From Mariniphaga anaerophila (GTDB lineage: Bacteria; Bacteroidota; Bacteroidia; Bacteroidales; Prolixibacteraceae), in contig NZ_FQUM01000009.1 in the NCBI RefSeq assembly GCF_900129025.1, forward strand, positions 1 to 64,000: a stretch of DNA of 64,000 bases, in the 5' to 3' direction. A program made the translations under genes and the position numbers. The notes beneath the pieces were generated by a model, which ran no database searches, was not told the DNA's origin, and saw only the letters and a list, made by a program, of their open reading frames with translations. How positions within the stretch are numbered: position 1 is the first letter of the stretch; every line of letters begins with the position of its first letter. Positions 18,042 to 27,834 of this stretch are shown piece after piece.

Positions 18042-19580
18042 TTACCGGTTCGCCAATTGCCAGCCAACTAAATAACAAAGTTCAGCCACTTTTTTCATTT
18101 TATCAAAATTAATACGCTCCACATCATCGGTTGGCAGGTGATAGTCGGCAGTGTAGCCGGTTGACAAATTCAGAATGGGAACTTCATTCCGATGAAAATT
18201 ATAATGGTCGCTGGAATAAAAAAAGTTTTCCGGCAAAGAAAAATCGGGAGTCAGTTCCAGCCGCTCACATGCAGAACCGGTAATTTCCGGCAAAGACGGG
18301 TCAAAGTTGTTAACCAGTGCATAAATCTCATGAAAAGGTTTTACCACTTTGGGCGAATGATTCCAAACCGAATCGCGCGGTTCGTACACGCGCCCAACCA
18401 TGTCCAGATTAACGCAGGCCACCGTGCTTTTCATGGGGAAAACCGGATTTCTGCTGTAAAATTCGGAGCCAATCAACCCCACTTCCTCGGCTGTTACCCA
18501 CAAAAAAACTATGCTTCGTTTGGGCTTTTCCTTCGAAACCGAAAAAGCCCGTGCAACTTCCAGCAGCGTTGAGGTTCCCGACGCATTATCGTCTGCGCCA
18601 TTGAATATTTCGCCTGTTTTAGTTACCCCAAGATGATCGTAATGCGCCATAAAAACCACGCACTCATTTCTCAGAACTGAATCCGTTCCTTCCACTATCC
18701 CAATAACATTCCGCCCTTCCAATTCATCAACTTTTCTAACCGAGCTTAAACGAATATCTCCTGCTGACTCCACAGGAACGACCGATTCCTTTCTGACAGT
18801 TTTCCGAAGTGCTTTTTTCCAACGTCCCTTTCCTCCTAAAATCGCATCTGCTACCCGGGGTTTGGCAATTACCAGCGTTATTTCATCTTCAGAAACATTT
18901 TTATCGAGGGAATATTTTCGTTGATTTGCCCACTGTGCTATTTCCCTGAAAATTTCGTCATTCCTGTCGCGCACGCCGGTAACTAAAATAACTGTTCGGG
19001 CCCCGGCATCAAAAACCAAATCGGTTTTATCCTTCTCAAGTTTATTGTCCCAATACGATGGAGATGTTCCGGCAAATGACTCGGGCGTTCCAACAGACAC
19101 CAGAACCACTCTGTCTTTTAAAACCGAACTGCTCACACTGTCGTAATTCGAATTGTCGGTATTTAGCCCGAACCCCGCGACAAACGGCTTCCCATCGACG
19201 CGAACTTCCTTTGCTTTTTGATTTACCACAAAAAAATCATCAGACCCGAAAACCTGTTCTTTCCCCTGAAAAACAACCTTCAATAAAGAGTTTTCCTCAT
19301 CGCGCTCCGAAACAAACAACTCAAACTGTTGAGAATAACTATTCCCTTCAAAGTGCAAACCCATTTGTCCGATTTCCTCTTCCAGGTAGTCAGCAGCAAC
19401 ATCCAATGCCCGACTGTTGCCGGCAAAACTCCTGCCCTGCAAACTGTCTGCAGCCAGAAATTCCACATGCTCTTTCAGCTTACTTTTGGATATGCGCGGG
19501 AGCTCCAAATTCTGAGAAAATCCAGAGCAAAATAAAAGTAAAGATATTGTAAAGAGGAATAAATATTTACAGCGTTTCAT
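18042..19580 (-). CDS. Exported M28-family metallopeptidase
   Basis: 512 residues with a signal peptide (LFLFTISLLLFCSGFSQN; a Cys inside is not a clear lipobox). The M28 zinc site is visible: VVFMAHYDHLG (His-x-Asp), GADDNASGTSTLLE, the Glu pair in LWVTAEEVGLIG, and NLDMVGR. The late His lies in a segment ending STGYTADYHLPTDD. The region before the catalytic domain (about 130-250) looks like the PA-domain insert common in such aminopeptidases. It probably trims N-terminal residues from peptides in the periplasm. Confidence 0.93.
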   Translation of the reverse strand: MKRCKYLFLFTISLLLFCSGFSQNLELPRISKSKLKEHVEFLAADSLQGRSFAGNSRALDVAADYLEEEIGQMGLHFEGNSYSQQFELFVSERDEENSLLKVVFQGKEQVFGSDDFFVVNQKAKEVRVDGKPFVAGFGLNTDNSNYDSVSSSVLKDRVVLVSVGTPESFAGTSPSYWDNKLEKDKTDLVFDAGARTVILVTGVRDRNDEIFREIAQWANQRKYSLDKNVSEDEITLVIAKPRVADAILGGKGRWKKALRKTVRKESVVPVESAGDIRLSSVRKVDELEGRNVIGIVEGTDSVLRNECVVFMAHYDHLGVTKTGEIFNGADDNASGTSTLLEVARAFSVSKEKPKRSIVFLWVTAEEVGLIGSEFYSRNPVFPMKSTVACVNLDMVGRVYEPRDSVWNHSPKVVKPFHEIYALVNNFDPSLPEITGSACERLELTPDFSLPENFFYSSDHYNFHRNEVPILNLSTGYTADYHLPTDDVERINFDKMKKVAELCYLVGWQLANR

Positions 19581-19707
19581 TTCAATTCTGAGAAAATAAA
19601 TTGCGATATTGCCAGTTCAAATGGTTAAAAATAATATTTTCTCCCCAAAACAAACAGGCTCAACCATTTTGCGCTGAAAAGTAAAACAGAATAAAAAACA
19701 CAAAATA

Positions 19708-21174
19708 ATGAAATCAACACAGGTAGTTATAAAAACCTTACTTGCATTTGCTGTCATTTTAATGGTTCCTTCGTGCGCTGTAAATCCGGTTACCGGGAAA
19801 AAACAGCTCATGTTGATGTCTGAAGCACAGGAAATTGCAACAGGGAAGCAGTACGATCCACAAGTAGTTGCGTCATTTGGGCAATACCAGAACGACCAGC
19901 TGCTTCGTTTTATCCAGTCGAAAGGAAACGAAATGGGAAAACTCTCGCACAGACCCAATCTGCAATACCATTTCAAAATTCTGGACACACCGGTTGTTAA
20001 TGCGTTTGCAGTACCGGGGGGATACATTTATTTCACGCGCGGAATTTTAGCGCAGTTTAACAACGAAGCCGAACTGATGGGTGTTTTGGGTCACGAGATG
20101 GGCCACATTACCGCGCGCCATACAGCCAGCCAGCAAAGCAAACAACAACTGGGGCAACTGCTGCTGGTTGGCGGGATGATGGCCTCTGAAGATTTTCGGA
20201 ATCTTGCAGGTTACGCAATGCAGGGAATGGAGTTGCTTTTTCTGAAATACAGCCGCGACAACGAGCGCGAGGCTGACCGTTTAGGCGTGGAGTACGCATC
20301 TAAAATCAGGTACGATGCACAAAAAATGGCTGACTTTTTTAGCGTTCTCAATAAAATGAGCGGGGGAAGCGACCACGGTGGAATCCCTTCGTTCCTTTCC
20401 ACTCACCCCGATCCGGGCGACCGCCAGGTTGCTGTTGCCCAACAAACCAACCGGTGGAAAACCAGCCTGGGATATTCCGACTGGCAAGTAAACGAGGACA
20501 GCTACCTGCACATGATCGACGGCATGGTTTACGGCGAAGACCCACGGCAGGGATATGTTGACAGGAATGTATTTTACCATCCCGAACTGAAATTCAGCTT
20601 CCCGGTGCCGGCAGGCTGGAAACTGGAAAACTCTCCCCTCCAGGTTCAAATGGCACCCGAAGACGGACGGGCCATGATGATTTTTATGATGGGAAAACAA
20701 GCCTCCGCTGCCGAAACTGCGGAGACAACACTCAAAGAGCTGAACCTGACGGCAATTTCTTCGAAACAGGCAAAGGTAAACGGACTGCCTGCCATTGCCG
20801 TAATTTCGCAACAGGTATCTCAAAACCAGCAAACCGGCGAGCAACAAGCCATAAAAGTAATGTCTTATTTTATTGAATACGGAGGTGCTGTTTATATTTT
20901 TCACGGTGTTTCAAACGATGCCGATTTTAATACTTTTGCCCGGAATTTTGAATCGACAATGATGAAATTTAACCGGCTGACCGACTCCTCCAAACTGAAT
21001 GTAAAACCCCGGAGAATTCAGGTAAAAAAAGTACAGCAAAACATGACCGTAGCCAATGCATTCAAATATTTTGGCGTACCGCAGGACCAAATGCAGGAAC
21101 TGGCACTGCTCAACAACATGGAACTTACCGACAGGCTGCAAAAAGGCAAACTTATTAAAATAGTCGGAAAATAA
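19708..21174 (+). CDS. M48-family metalloprotease lipoprotein with C-terminal LysM-like region
   Basis: 488 residues. The lipoprotein signal ends VPSC (Cys 23). The family start CAVNPVTGKKQLMLMSEAQE is followed by the zinc motif HEMGH at 129-133 and the third-ligand region RDNEREADRLG. The C-terminal 45 residues (MTVANAFKYFGVPQDQM through LQKGKLIKIVGK) resemble a LysM-like unit. Periplasmic M48 proteases of this type act in envelope protein quality control. It is divergent from the M28 gene with 127 bp between them. Confidence 0.93.
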   Translation: MKSTQVVIKTLLAFAVILMVPSCAVNPVTGKKQLMLMSEAQEIATGKQYDPQVVASFGQYQNDQLLRFIQSKGNEMGKLSHRPNLQYHFKILDTPVVNAFAVPGGYIYFTRGILAQFNNEAELMGVLGHEMGHITARHTASQQSKQQLGQLLLVGGMMASEDFRNLAGYAMQGMELLFLKYSRDNEREADRLGVEYASKIRYDAQKMADFFSVLNKMSGGSDHGGIPSFLSTHPDPGDRQVAVAQQTNRWKTSLGYSDWQVNEDSYLHMIDGMVYGEDPRQGYVDRNVFYHPELKFSFPVPAGWKLENSPLQVQMAPEDGRAMMIFMMGKQASAAETAETTLKELNLTAISSKQAKVNGLPAIAVISQQVSQNQQTGEQQAIKVMSYFIEYGGAVYIFHGVSNDADFNTFARNFESTMMKFNRLTDSSKLNVKPRRIQVKKVQQNMTVANAFKYFGVPQDQMQELALLNNMELTDRLQKGKLIKIVGK

Positions 21175-21302
21175 CCGGGCACAATCAATGCACAGGCCTT
21201 TGTGGTTAAAATTGTTAACTGTTCGTATTACAGAATGATTCCTGTTGGGAAAGCCGGAATCAAATTTTTATCTTAGCCAATTACTTAAAAACATTGAATT
21301 GA

Positions 21303-22412
21303 ATGCTCAAAATTTTGCTCTATCCTTTTGCTTTTCTATACGGCGTTGGAGTTTATGTCCGCAACCGTCTTTACGATTTAAACCTGATTAAATCGAAAGA
21401 ATTCGACCTGCCGGTCATTTCAATCGGGAACATTACTGTTGGCGGAACCGGAAAAACGCCACATGTGGAATACCTGGTCGAGTTGTTGAAAGAAAAATTT
21501 GAGGTTGCCACACTTAGCCGTGGTTACAAAAGAAAAACAAAAGGTTTTAAGCAGGTTGAAATAGATTCTGCCGTTTCGGAAGCAGGCGACGAACCGCTTC
21601 AAATCAAAAAGAAATTTCCGGAAATAACGGTTTCGGTTTGCGAAGACCGGGTGGAAGGCGTGGAAAAACTGCTGGATTCTCCGGACATAAAATCGCCCGA
21701 TGTTGTTTTGCTTGACGACGCATTTCAACACAGGCGAATTACTCCCGGAATAAATATTCTGCTGATTGATTACAACCGGCCAATAAAAAAGGACAATCTG
21801 CTGCCCGCTGGCCGGCTGCGCGAAAGTGCTGTTCAGATGAGAAGGGCAAACATCATTATTTTCACAAAATGCCCGCACGGTGAAGTAACGCCAATTATGC
21901 GAAGGATTCTTCAGAAAGAAGTAAAACTGAAACCGTACCAGGAGCTTTTCTTCACAACTTTTGAATACGAAAAAATTAAACCTGTTTTTTCTGATGCCGG
22001 CACACAACCCGACCTCAGCGAAAAAGGGTTAACCGCCTTTCTGGTTGTTACCGGAGTTGCATTCCCCAGATTAATTCCCCAGTACCTCAGGCAGTTTGCT
22101 TCCGAAACCGATTTTATTCAGTTTCCCGATCACCACTACTATTCAGCAGACGACATTCAGCAGATAATGAACAAGTTTAACAAGCTGAAAACGAGCAAAA
22201 AAATAATTGTAACCACTGAGAAAGATGCTGTTCGATTTGCCGGAATGCCCGAGCTGGACGAGCAGTTTAAATCAGTTCTTTATTACCTTCCCGTAAAAGT
22301 TCAGTTCCTTGACGAAGAAGGAAAAATGTTTAACAAAAAGATTTTAAATTATGTTGGAGAAAATAAAAGCAACCGCGACCTACATAGAAGAAAGAATCAA
22401 AGCCCGGCCTGA
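21303..22412 (+). CDS. lpxK: Tetraacyldisaccharide 4'-kinase
   Basis: 369 residues. LpxK phosphorylates the 4' position of the lipid A disaccharide at the inner membrane. The P-loop is in ISIGNITVGGTGKTPH (about residues 40-55). It is preceded by an N-terminal hydrophobic helix and followed by the conserved LSRGYKRKTKGF and DVVLLDDAFQHRR. The length is slightly above the usual 330-350. Its last 62 bases overlap the start of the purine nucleoside phosphorylase gene in another frame, so the extra C-terminal tail (GENKSNRDLHRRKNQ) is probably not functionally important. Confidence 0.95.
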   Translation: MLKILLYPFAFLYGVGVYVRNRLYDLNLIKSKEFDLPVISIGNITVGGTGKTPHVEYLVELLKEKFEVATLSRGYKRKTKGFKQVEIDSAVSEAGDEPLQIKKKFPEITVSVCEDRVEGVEKLLDSPDIKSPDVVLLDDAFQHRRITPGINILLIDYNRPIKKDNLLPAGRLRESAVQMRRANIIIFTKCPHGEVTPIMRRILQKEVKLKPYQELFFTTFEYEKIKPVFSDAGTQPDLSEKGLTAFLVVTGVAFPRLIPQYLRQFASETDFIQFPDHHYYSADDIQQIMNKFNKLKTSKKIIVTTEKDAVRFAGMPELDEQFKSVLYYLPVKVQFLDEEGKMFNKKILNYVGENKSNRDLHRRKNQSPA

Positions 22413-23163
22413 CACAGGAATTATACTGGGCACAGGGCTTGGCGGACTGGTAAATGAAATTGAAATTATTGATTCCATCCCCTACAACGAGATTCCGAAT
22501 TTTCCGGTTTCAACAGTGGAAGGGCACGCCGGGCGTCTGATCTTCGGGAAGCTTGGAAACCGCGAAATACTGGCCATGCAGGGCCGTTTTCATTTTTACG
22601 AAGGGTATTCCATGCAGGAAGTTACATTCCCCGTGCGGGTAATGAAATTCATCGGAGTCGAACGGCTTTTTGTATCCAACGCTTCGGGCGGGTTGAACCC
22701 CGACTGGAAGGTGGGAGATATTGTGCTGATAAACGACCACATTAACTTTTTCCCCGAACATCCGCTTCGCGGAAAAAACAACAATGAACTCGGGCCGCGT
22801 TTCCCCGACATGAGCAAGGTGTACGACGAACGCCTGCGCAACAAAGCAAAACTTATTGCGCTGGAACATAACATCAGCATAAAAGAAGGAGTTTACATTG
22901 GCGTTTCGGGTCCTACTTTCGAAACTCCGGCAGAATACAAAATGTTCCGCATTTTTGGAGCCGACATCGTGGGCATGTCAACAGTACCGGAAGTAATTGT
23001 AGCGCAACATTCGGGAATGAAAATTTTTGGAATTTCCATTATTACCGACAGCGGAGTACCCGGCGAAATTGTGGAGATTTCGCACGAAGAAGTGCAGGAA
23101 GTGGCCATGAAAGCAGAGCCAAAAATGACCCTGATTTTAAAGAAGCTCATAGAAAGCCTCTGA
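22351..23163 (+). CDS. punA: Purine-nucleoside phosphorylase, PNP type I
   Basis: 270 residues, a normal trimeric PNP length. The phosphate-binding region GIILGTGLGGLVNEI is near the N-terminus. Family motifs are MQGRFHFYEGYSMQEVTFPV, VSNASGGLNPDWKVGD, LINDHINFFPEHPLRG, GVSGPTFETPAEYKM and GADIVGMSTVPE. It splits purine nucleosides with phosphate for salvage. The start codon lies 62 bp inside lpxK, implying translational coupling and one operon. Confidence 0.96.
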   Translation: MLEKIKATATYIEERIKARPDTGIILGTGLGGLVNEIEIIDSIPYNEIPNFPVSTVEGHAGRLIFGKLGNREILAMQGRFHFYEGYSMQEVTFPVRVMKFIGVERLFVSNASGGLNPDWKVGDIVLINDHINFFPEHPLRGKNNNELGPRFPDMSKVYDERLRNKAKLIALEHNISIKEGVYIGVSGPTFETPAEYKMFRIFGADIVGMSTVPEVIVAQHSGMKIFGISIITDSGVPGEIVEISHEEVQEVAMKAEPKMTLILKKLIESL

Positions 23164-23232
23164 TGCATTTGTTGCATTCTCAGAAATCGTGTTTCTGAAA
23201 ATGCTTTGGTAAAAATTTATAGTCCGGGAAAA

Positions 23233-24177
23233 ATGAAAAACATTCTGTTAATACTGTCTGTAACTGCTTTGTTAATGAGTTGTTCAACCCCAAAAAAAGA
23301 TACTGTGGAACTGGTACTCGATACTAAATCAGCGCTGGGAGAAGGAGCCATCTGGAACCCGAAAACCGGGGAATTAATCTGGGTCAACATCACCGAAAAA
23401 ATTCTGAACATTTACAATCCGAAGCTAAAAAACAACAAAGAAATGTTTACCGGGCAGATGATTGGAACTGTGGTACCTGCCGATTCGGGCAAAATGATTG
23501 TTGCCCTCGAAAATGGTTTTTACCAATTCGACTCCAAAACAGGATCCAAACAACTGATTGCAGATCCGGAAGCAGACAAGCCCGGAAACAGATTTAACGA
23601 TGGCAAATGCGACCCGGCCGGCCGCTTTTGGGCAGGCACCATGAGCAAAGAAGGGAAACAGCAGGCAGGCGCACTTTACCGGCTCGACACAGATGGTTCG
23701 GTTCATAAAATGATTGAAAACGTAACCACATCCAACGGCATTGTGTGGTCGCCTGATGCCACAAAAATGTACTACATTGATACGCCAACCCAAAAAGTTG
23801 TTGCATGGAATTACGACAACGAAACCGGGGAAATCAGCAATCCCAAAACAGCCATTGAAATACCGGGCGAAATGGGCTACCCCGACGGAATGACCATTGA
23901 TGCTGACGGAAACCTTTGGATTGCCCTTTGGGGAGGATCGGCAGTGGGCTGCTGGAATCCGGAAACCGGCGAACTGCTTCGCACTGTTGATGTGCCGGCA
24001 AAAAATGTTACATCGTGCGCTTTTGGCGATGACGATTTGGGCACGCTGTACATTACCACCGCCACCCAGGGAACAAGCGCAGAAGAGCTGGAAAAATTTC
24101 CTCATGCCGGCGGTGTTTTCAAAATCCGCCCGGGCGTAAAAGGCGTGGAAGCATTTTTCTTTAAAGGAAACTTTTAG
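23233..24177 (+). CDS. SMP-30/gluconolactonase-family lipoprotein
   Basis: 314 residues from ATG 23233, chosen because it gives a clean lipoprotein signal (ILSVTALLMSC, Cys 18). An upstream TTG 27 bp earlier would spoil the signal. Motifs of the six-bladed propeller family are ALGEGAIWNPKTGELIWVNI, NRFNDGKCDPAGRFWAGTM, TSNGIVWSPDATKMYYIDT and YPDGMTIDADGNLWIALWGG. Asn and Asp in NDGKCDP and SPD are the usual metal ligands. It would hydrolyse a sugar lactone in the periplasm. It follows the PNP gene by 69 bp on the same strand. Confidence 0.92.
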   Translation: MKNILLILSVTALLMSCSTPKKDTVELVLDTKSALGEGAIWNPKTGELIWVNITEKILNIYNPKLKNNKEMFTGQMIGTVVPADSGKMIVALENGFYQFDSKTGSKQLIADPEADKPGNRFNDGKCDPAGRFWAGTMSKEGKQQAGALYRLDTDGSVHKMIENVTTSNGIVWSPDATKMYYIDTPTQKVVAWNYDNETGEISNPKTAIEIPGEMGYPDGMTIDADGNLWIALWGGSAVGCWNPETGELLRTVDVPAKNVTSCAFGDDDLGTLYITTATQGTSAEELEKFPHAGGVFKIRPGVKGVEAFFFKGNF

Positions 24178-24263
24178 CAAAAAGCCTTCCCGGAAACATT
24201 GTAACCCACTTGTTCTTTTCGCATTTTCGTTAATTAGTTGCACAGAAAATAAAGTTGAACCGT

Positions 24264-25211
24264 ATGAAATTCTTACCGGAATACTCAGACATTGAACAGG
24301 CACACCAGAATATTCAGAAATACATTCACCGCACGCCGGTGCTAACCTCGTCAGGCATCAATAAAATTGTTGGAGCCAGCCTGTTTTTTAAATGCGAAAA
24401 CTTTCAGAAAGTCGGGGCATTTAAATTTCGCGGAGCGTGCAATGCCGTGTTTTCGCTTACCCGGGAGGAAATGAAAAAAGGCGTGGCCACACATTCATCG
24501 GGAAACCACGCTGCTGCGCTGGCGCTGGCTGCCCAAATGCGCGGAATTCCGGCTTACATTGTAATGCCCGAAACTTCGCCCCAAATCAAGAAAAAAGCAG
24601 TGGCCGGATACGGGGCGCAAATTACTTTCTGCAAACCCACACTGCAGGCCCGCGAAACAACTCTGGCCGAAATTGTAGCAAAAACAGGAGCTACCGAAAT
24701 TCATCCGTACGACAATTTTAATGTTATTGCCGGCCAGGGGACTGCTGCCAAAGAACTAATTGAAGATGCAGGGGAATTTGACGTTATTCTGGCTCCGGTG
24801 GGCGGTGGCGGACTGCTCAGCGGAACAGCCATTTCAGCAAAACATTTAGTGCCAAGCTGCAAAGTAATTGCCGCAGAGCCGGCCGGTGCCGACGATGCGT
24901 TCCGGTCGTTCCGCTCGGGAAAACTAATTCCTTCTGAAAACCCTAAAACCATTGCCGACGGACTGCTCACTTCGCTGGGGAAACGAAATTTTGAAATCAT
25001 CACCAGCAAGGTAGATGATGTTGTTACCGTTTCCGAAGAAAAAATTGTGGAAGCCATGCGCCTCATCTGGGAGCGGATGAAAATAATTATTGAACCGTCG
25101 TCTGCTGTTCCGCTAGCCGCCATCCTGGGAAAAAAAGTGGATGTAAACGAAAAAAAAGTCGGGATTATCCTTTCTGGAGGAAATCTCGACTTAGGGAATC
25201 TGCTGTTTTAA
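24264..25211 (+). CDS. PLP-dependent threonine/serine dehydratase or serine racemase
   Basis: 315 residues from ATG 24264; a TTG 9 bp earlier is also in frame. It is a fold-type II PLP enzyme: the Schiff-base Lys is K54 in GAFKFRGA, the substrate loop SSGNHAAALALAA follows, and the phosphate-binding Gly-rich loop is PVGGGGLLSGTA. There is no C-terminal ACT regulatory domain, so it fits catabolic threonine/serine dehydratase or serine racemase rather than biosynthetic IlvA. These two cannot be separated from sequence alone. It converts Thr/Ser to the 2-keto acid plus ammonia. Confidence 0.9.
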   Translation: MKFLPEYSDIEQAHQNIQKYIHRTPVLTSSGINKIVGASLFFKCENFQKVGAFKFRGACNAVFSLTREEMKKGVATHSSGNHAAALALAAQMRGIPAYIVMPETSPQIKKKAVAGYGAQITFCKPTLQARETTLAEIVAKTGATEIHPYDNFNVIAGQGTAAKELIEDAGEFDVILAPVGGGGLLSGTAISAKHLVPSCKVIAAEPAGADDAFRSFRSGKLIPSENPKTIADGLLTSLGKRNFEIITSKVDDVVTVSEEKIVEAMRLIWERMKIIIEPSSAVPLAAILGKKVDVNEKKVGIILSGGNLDLGNLLF

Positions 25212-25212
25212 A

Positions 25213-25229
25213 TTACTAATTTTTAGTAA
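25213..25229 (+). terminator. Weak AT-rich hairpin after the dehydratase gene
   Basis: TTACTA and TAGTAA arms with a 5-base loop, followed by ACTATTTTTATTC. The stem is short and AT-only, so this is tentative. It lies between two convergent genes. Confidence 0.35.
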
Positions 25230-25311
25230 CTATTTTTATTCTGTTTTCTTTATCTCCGAATTGTTTTCCATTTCTGTTTCCGGTAGCAGATCAATAAACT
25301 ACGGTTCATTT

Positions 25312-27834
25312 TCAAGGTTCTTGCAACATAAATTTCACTTGAATTTTCACCGTTTTCCCTTTCATTTCGGGAACATCTATTGCCTGGCATTCGTTCATTA
25401 CCCTTTTTACCTCTTTCATAAGAAGTGGGTTATTTTTAACGAATTTGCTTTCTGCAACAGACGCATTCGCTGAGCTGCCATTTTTTTCATCACTGTAAGC
25501 AACAACAACAATCTCGTCTATGGGAACAACTGTTCCCTGTGGCTGCTTTTCGTAGAAGCTGCTTATTTGTCCATCCGGCTCAATCACCGCCCAAAGGTCA
25601 ACGGTACCCTGAATATTGTTTTCCCGTGCTCCAGCCGGGTATTTAATGGATTTGGCAATAAACTTCCGAAAATCCAAGTCAGATGTAATTCTGTTCTGCG
25701 CGGCATATTTCTTTGTTGTAACAACAATCACCCCGTCTTTCGCTTTATCACCATATATTGCGGTGGCCGAAGCATCCTTCAAAACTTTAATGCTCTCAAT
25801 ATCTTCCGGAAGAATGTCATCAATACCATCCGCTTTCTGTCCATCTACAACAAAAAGTGGTTTTTGTGATGCCAAATCGCTTGTTACTTTTTTTACTTTG
25901 GAGGGACGCCCTTTCAACACAAAATTCACGGGAACGGTGAAAGAAACATCCACCGGCTTTCCATCATTGGTACCGGGAGTCCAGTCAGGCAACGAATTTA
26001 CCACACGCAACGCTTCTTTGTCCAGAGCAGGGTCAACGCCACGCGCAACTTTTGTCTGGGTTACCTCGCCGGTTTTCGAAACAACAAAAGTCACAAACAC
26101 ACGTCCTTGTATCCCGTTTTCTTTTGCAACTTCAGGATAGCGTTTGTTTTGCTCAATAAAATCTCTCAAAGCAGTTGCTCCTCCGGGAAACTCCGGCATT
26201 TCAGACACGGACAAAAATACTGCATCGCTTTCTTTCTCCGTGTTATATGGTGTTTTGGTATTAATTACTACAATTCCGTTTTTAGCTTTATCTTCATCCA
26301 AGCCGGCCAAATGGGAGTCCCCGTCTTTTACTACCGAAACATTGGCAATAACATTTGGCGGAATTTCGGTCAGCCTCCCTTCAAATTTCTTTCCGTCAAC
26401 TACAATCAGCGAGTTTTCAGGCAACGTTTCTTGGGCGGCACCTTCCGCTTTTTTGGTAGAAATAAACACCAACCCGTTTTTTGCCTTATCCCCGTATATT
26501 GCGGTGGCCGATGCATCTTTTAAAACATCTACCTGTTTTATGTCGTCCGGAGAAATTTGGTTAATATCTTCTATAATCTTTCCGTCGACCACATAAAGCG
26601 GGTCTGTTGAAAATGCCGGATTGAACGAGCCGGGAACAAAAGCAGAACTCTTCTTCGCTTTATCTGCTTCTTTTTGTATTGATTTTTCCGGATTATCCGG
26701 CGTCAAACTAACGTCTATTTTCTGTTTTCCACCAACCTCGATTTCCTGTTTTTCATACCCCATCATAATAAATACGAGGGTTTCGTTCTTATTTTCCAAC
26801 TCAAGTTGATAGTTCCCTTCCAGATCGGAAACCGTTCCAACCGTTTTCCCTTTTATTAAAACAGCTACGCCAATAGCAGGCTCACTGTTTTCTGCAGTAA
26901 TTTTCCCGGTAACAGTAAAGCCTTCCTGCATTTCGGCAACTTCACGTTCAGGCTGAACAATCTCTGTTTTCACCTCGCGGCCGGAAAGACCCATAACCAG
27001 AACGGCCAGCAACGGAAGAACAACCAATTGTTTCAAAAGAGAAAATTTGTTTTCAGTTTTCTTTTTCATCATAATAATTCGGGTTTTAAGTTGTGAGCCA
27101 TTTAAGGCAGTTAAAAATGGTGCCACCCCTTTTTTTGCAGCCAGCGCAACCATTGCCATCTGGTATGTTCTAGGGTCGCTGTTTTTTATTATTTCATTGT
27201 CAGTTTTATATTCCAGGTTGTTTTTAGCGGCATCTTTAATGAGCCAGGCAAACGGATTGAACCACTGAAACAGAAAAAGTATCTCGGTAACAAGAATATC
27301 CAACGTGTGCTTTTCTTTTACGTGAATGCTTTCGTGTTCAACAATCATGCTTAAATCGGGAGTGGAGAGTATCTTCTCGGAAATTACAATTTTGTTGAAA
27401 AACGAAAACGGGTGCACGTCCTCTTCCGTAATATTGACTCGATTGCCAAAGAGCATTTCCTCCCTGCTGTTACGAACTATTTTTAACGCTTTAAAATGCC
27501 CCAGCAGCAAATAAAACAGAAAGCCGGCAACTCCCAGAATATACAATCCAAACAGGTAGTGATACCATTCCATGCTAAATGCAGACTGCTGCAATTCGGC
27601 TGCTTCGGGAAGCCAGACAAGCCCATTAAAATCAGAGGGAGCATCGGCATTAATATAACGCACGGTGGTAAAAGTTATAACCGGAATCAGGAAACTGACT
27701 GCCAGCGAAACAGGCAGGTAGAGCCGGTTAAAAACAAACTGTTTCCGGTTTTGAAACAAAACCAGGTACGCCAGAAAAAAGGCTCCGGCAGCAATGGCTG
27801 CTTTTCCGATATACAAAAGGTAACTTTCCATCAC
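25312..27834 (-). CDS. M56 (BlaR1-type) metallopeptidase fused to plug-like repeats and TonB C-terminal domains
   Basis: 840 residues. The N-terminal third has membrane segments at about 12-28, 40-58 and 92-112 and the M56 zinc motif HESIH at 167-171. Another membrane helix lies near 268-285, ending LLAVLVMGLSG. It is followed by a carboxypeptidase-regulatory-like domain (about 303-385) and three segments resembling TonB-receptor plug ends. Each of these begins VVDG and two share VLKDASATAIYGDKAK. A TonB C-terminal domain (FPGGATALRDFIEQNKRYP through DVSFTVPVNF) sits between the second and third, and a second, less clear TonB_C-like segment is at the end. The gene overlaps the BlaI-type repressor by 4 bp (ATGA). 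It is likely a membrane sensor that cleaves the repressor or itself; the exterior part may touch outer-membrane partners. Confidence 0.9.
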   Translation of the reverse strand: MMESYLLYIGKAAIAAGAFFLAYLVLFQNRKQFVFNRLYLPVSLAVSFLIPVITFTTVRYINADAPSDFNGLVWLPEAAELQQSAFSMEWYHYLFGLYILGVAGFLFYLLLGHFKALKIVRNSREEMLFGNRVNITEEDVHPFSFFNKIVISEKILSTPDLSMIVEHESIHVKEKHTLDILVTEILFLFQWFNPFAWLIKDAAKNNLEYKTDNEIIKNSDPRTYQMAMVALAAKKGVAPFLTALNGSQLKTRIIMMKKKTENKFSLLKQLVVLPLLAVLVMGLSGREVKTEIVQPEREVAEMQEGFTVTGKITAENSEPAIGVAVLIKGKTVGTVSDLEGNYQLELENKNETLVFIMMGYEKQEIEVGGKQKIDVSLTPDNPEKSIQKEADKAKKSSAFVPGSFNPAFSTDPLYVVDGKIIEDINQISPDDIKQVDVLKDASATAIYGDKAKNGLVFISTKKAEGAAQETLPENSLIVVDGKKFEGRLTEIPPNVIANVSVVKDGDSHLAGLDEDKAKNGIVVINTKTPYNTEKESDAVFLSVSEMPEFPGGATALRDFIEQNKRYPEVAKENGIQGRVFVTFVVSKTGEVTQTKVARGVDPALDKEALRVVNSLPDWTPGTNDGKPVDVSFTVPVNFVLKGRPSKVKKVTSDLASQKPLFVVDGQKADGIDDILPEDIESIKVLKDASATAIYGDKAKDGVIVVTTKKYAAQNRITSDLDFRKFIAKSIKYPAGARENNIQGTVDLWAVIEPDGQISSFYEKQPQGTVVPIDEIVVVAYSDEKNGSSANASVAESKFVKNNPLLMKEVKRVMNECQAIDVPEMKGKTVKIQVKFMLQEP

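Noticed and set aside
20281-20904. 207-codon minus-strand frame inside the M48 protease gene
   Set aside because: Antisense shadow; the plus strand has the HEMGH motif and lipoprotein signal.
25741-26524. Direct DNA repeat near 25741 and 26481
   Set aside because: It is explained by the repeated plug-like protein segments of the M56 fusion, not by a separate element.
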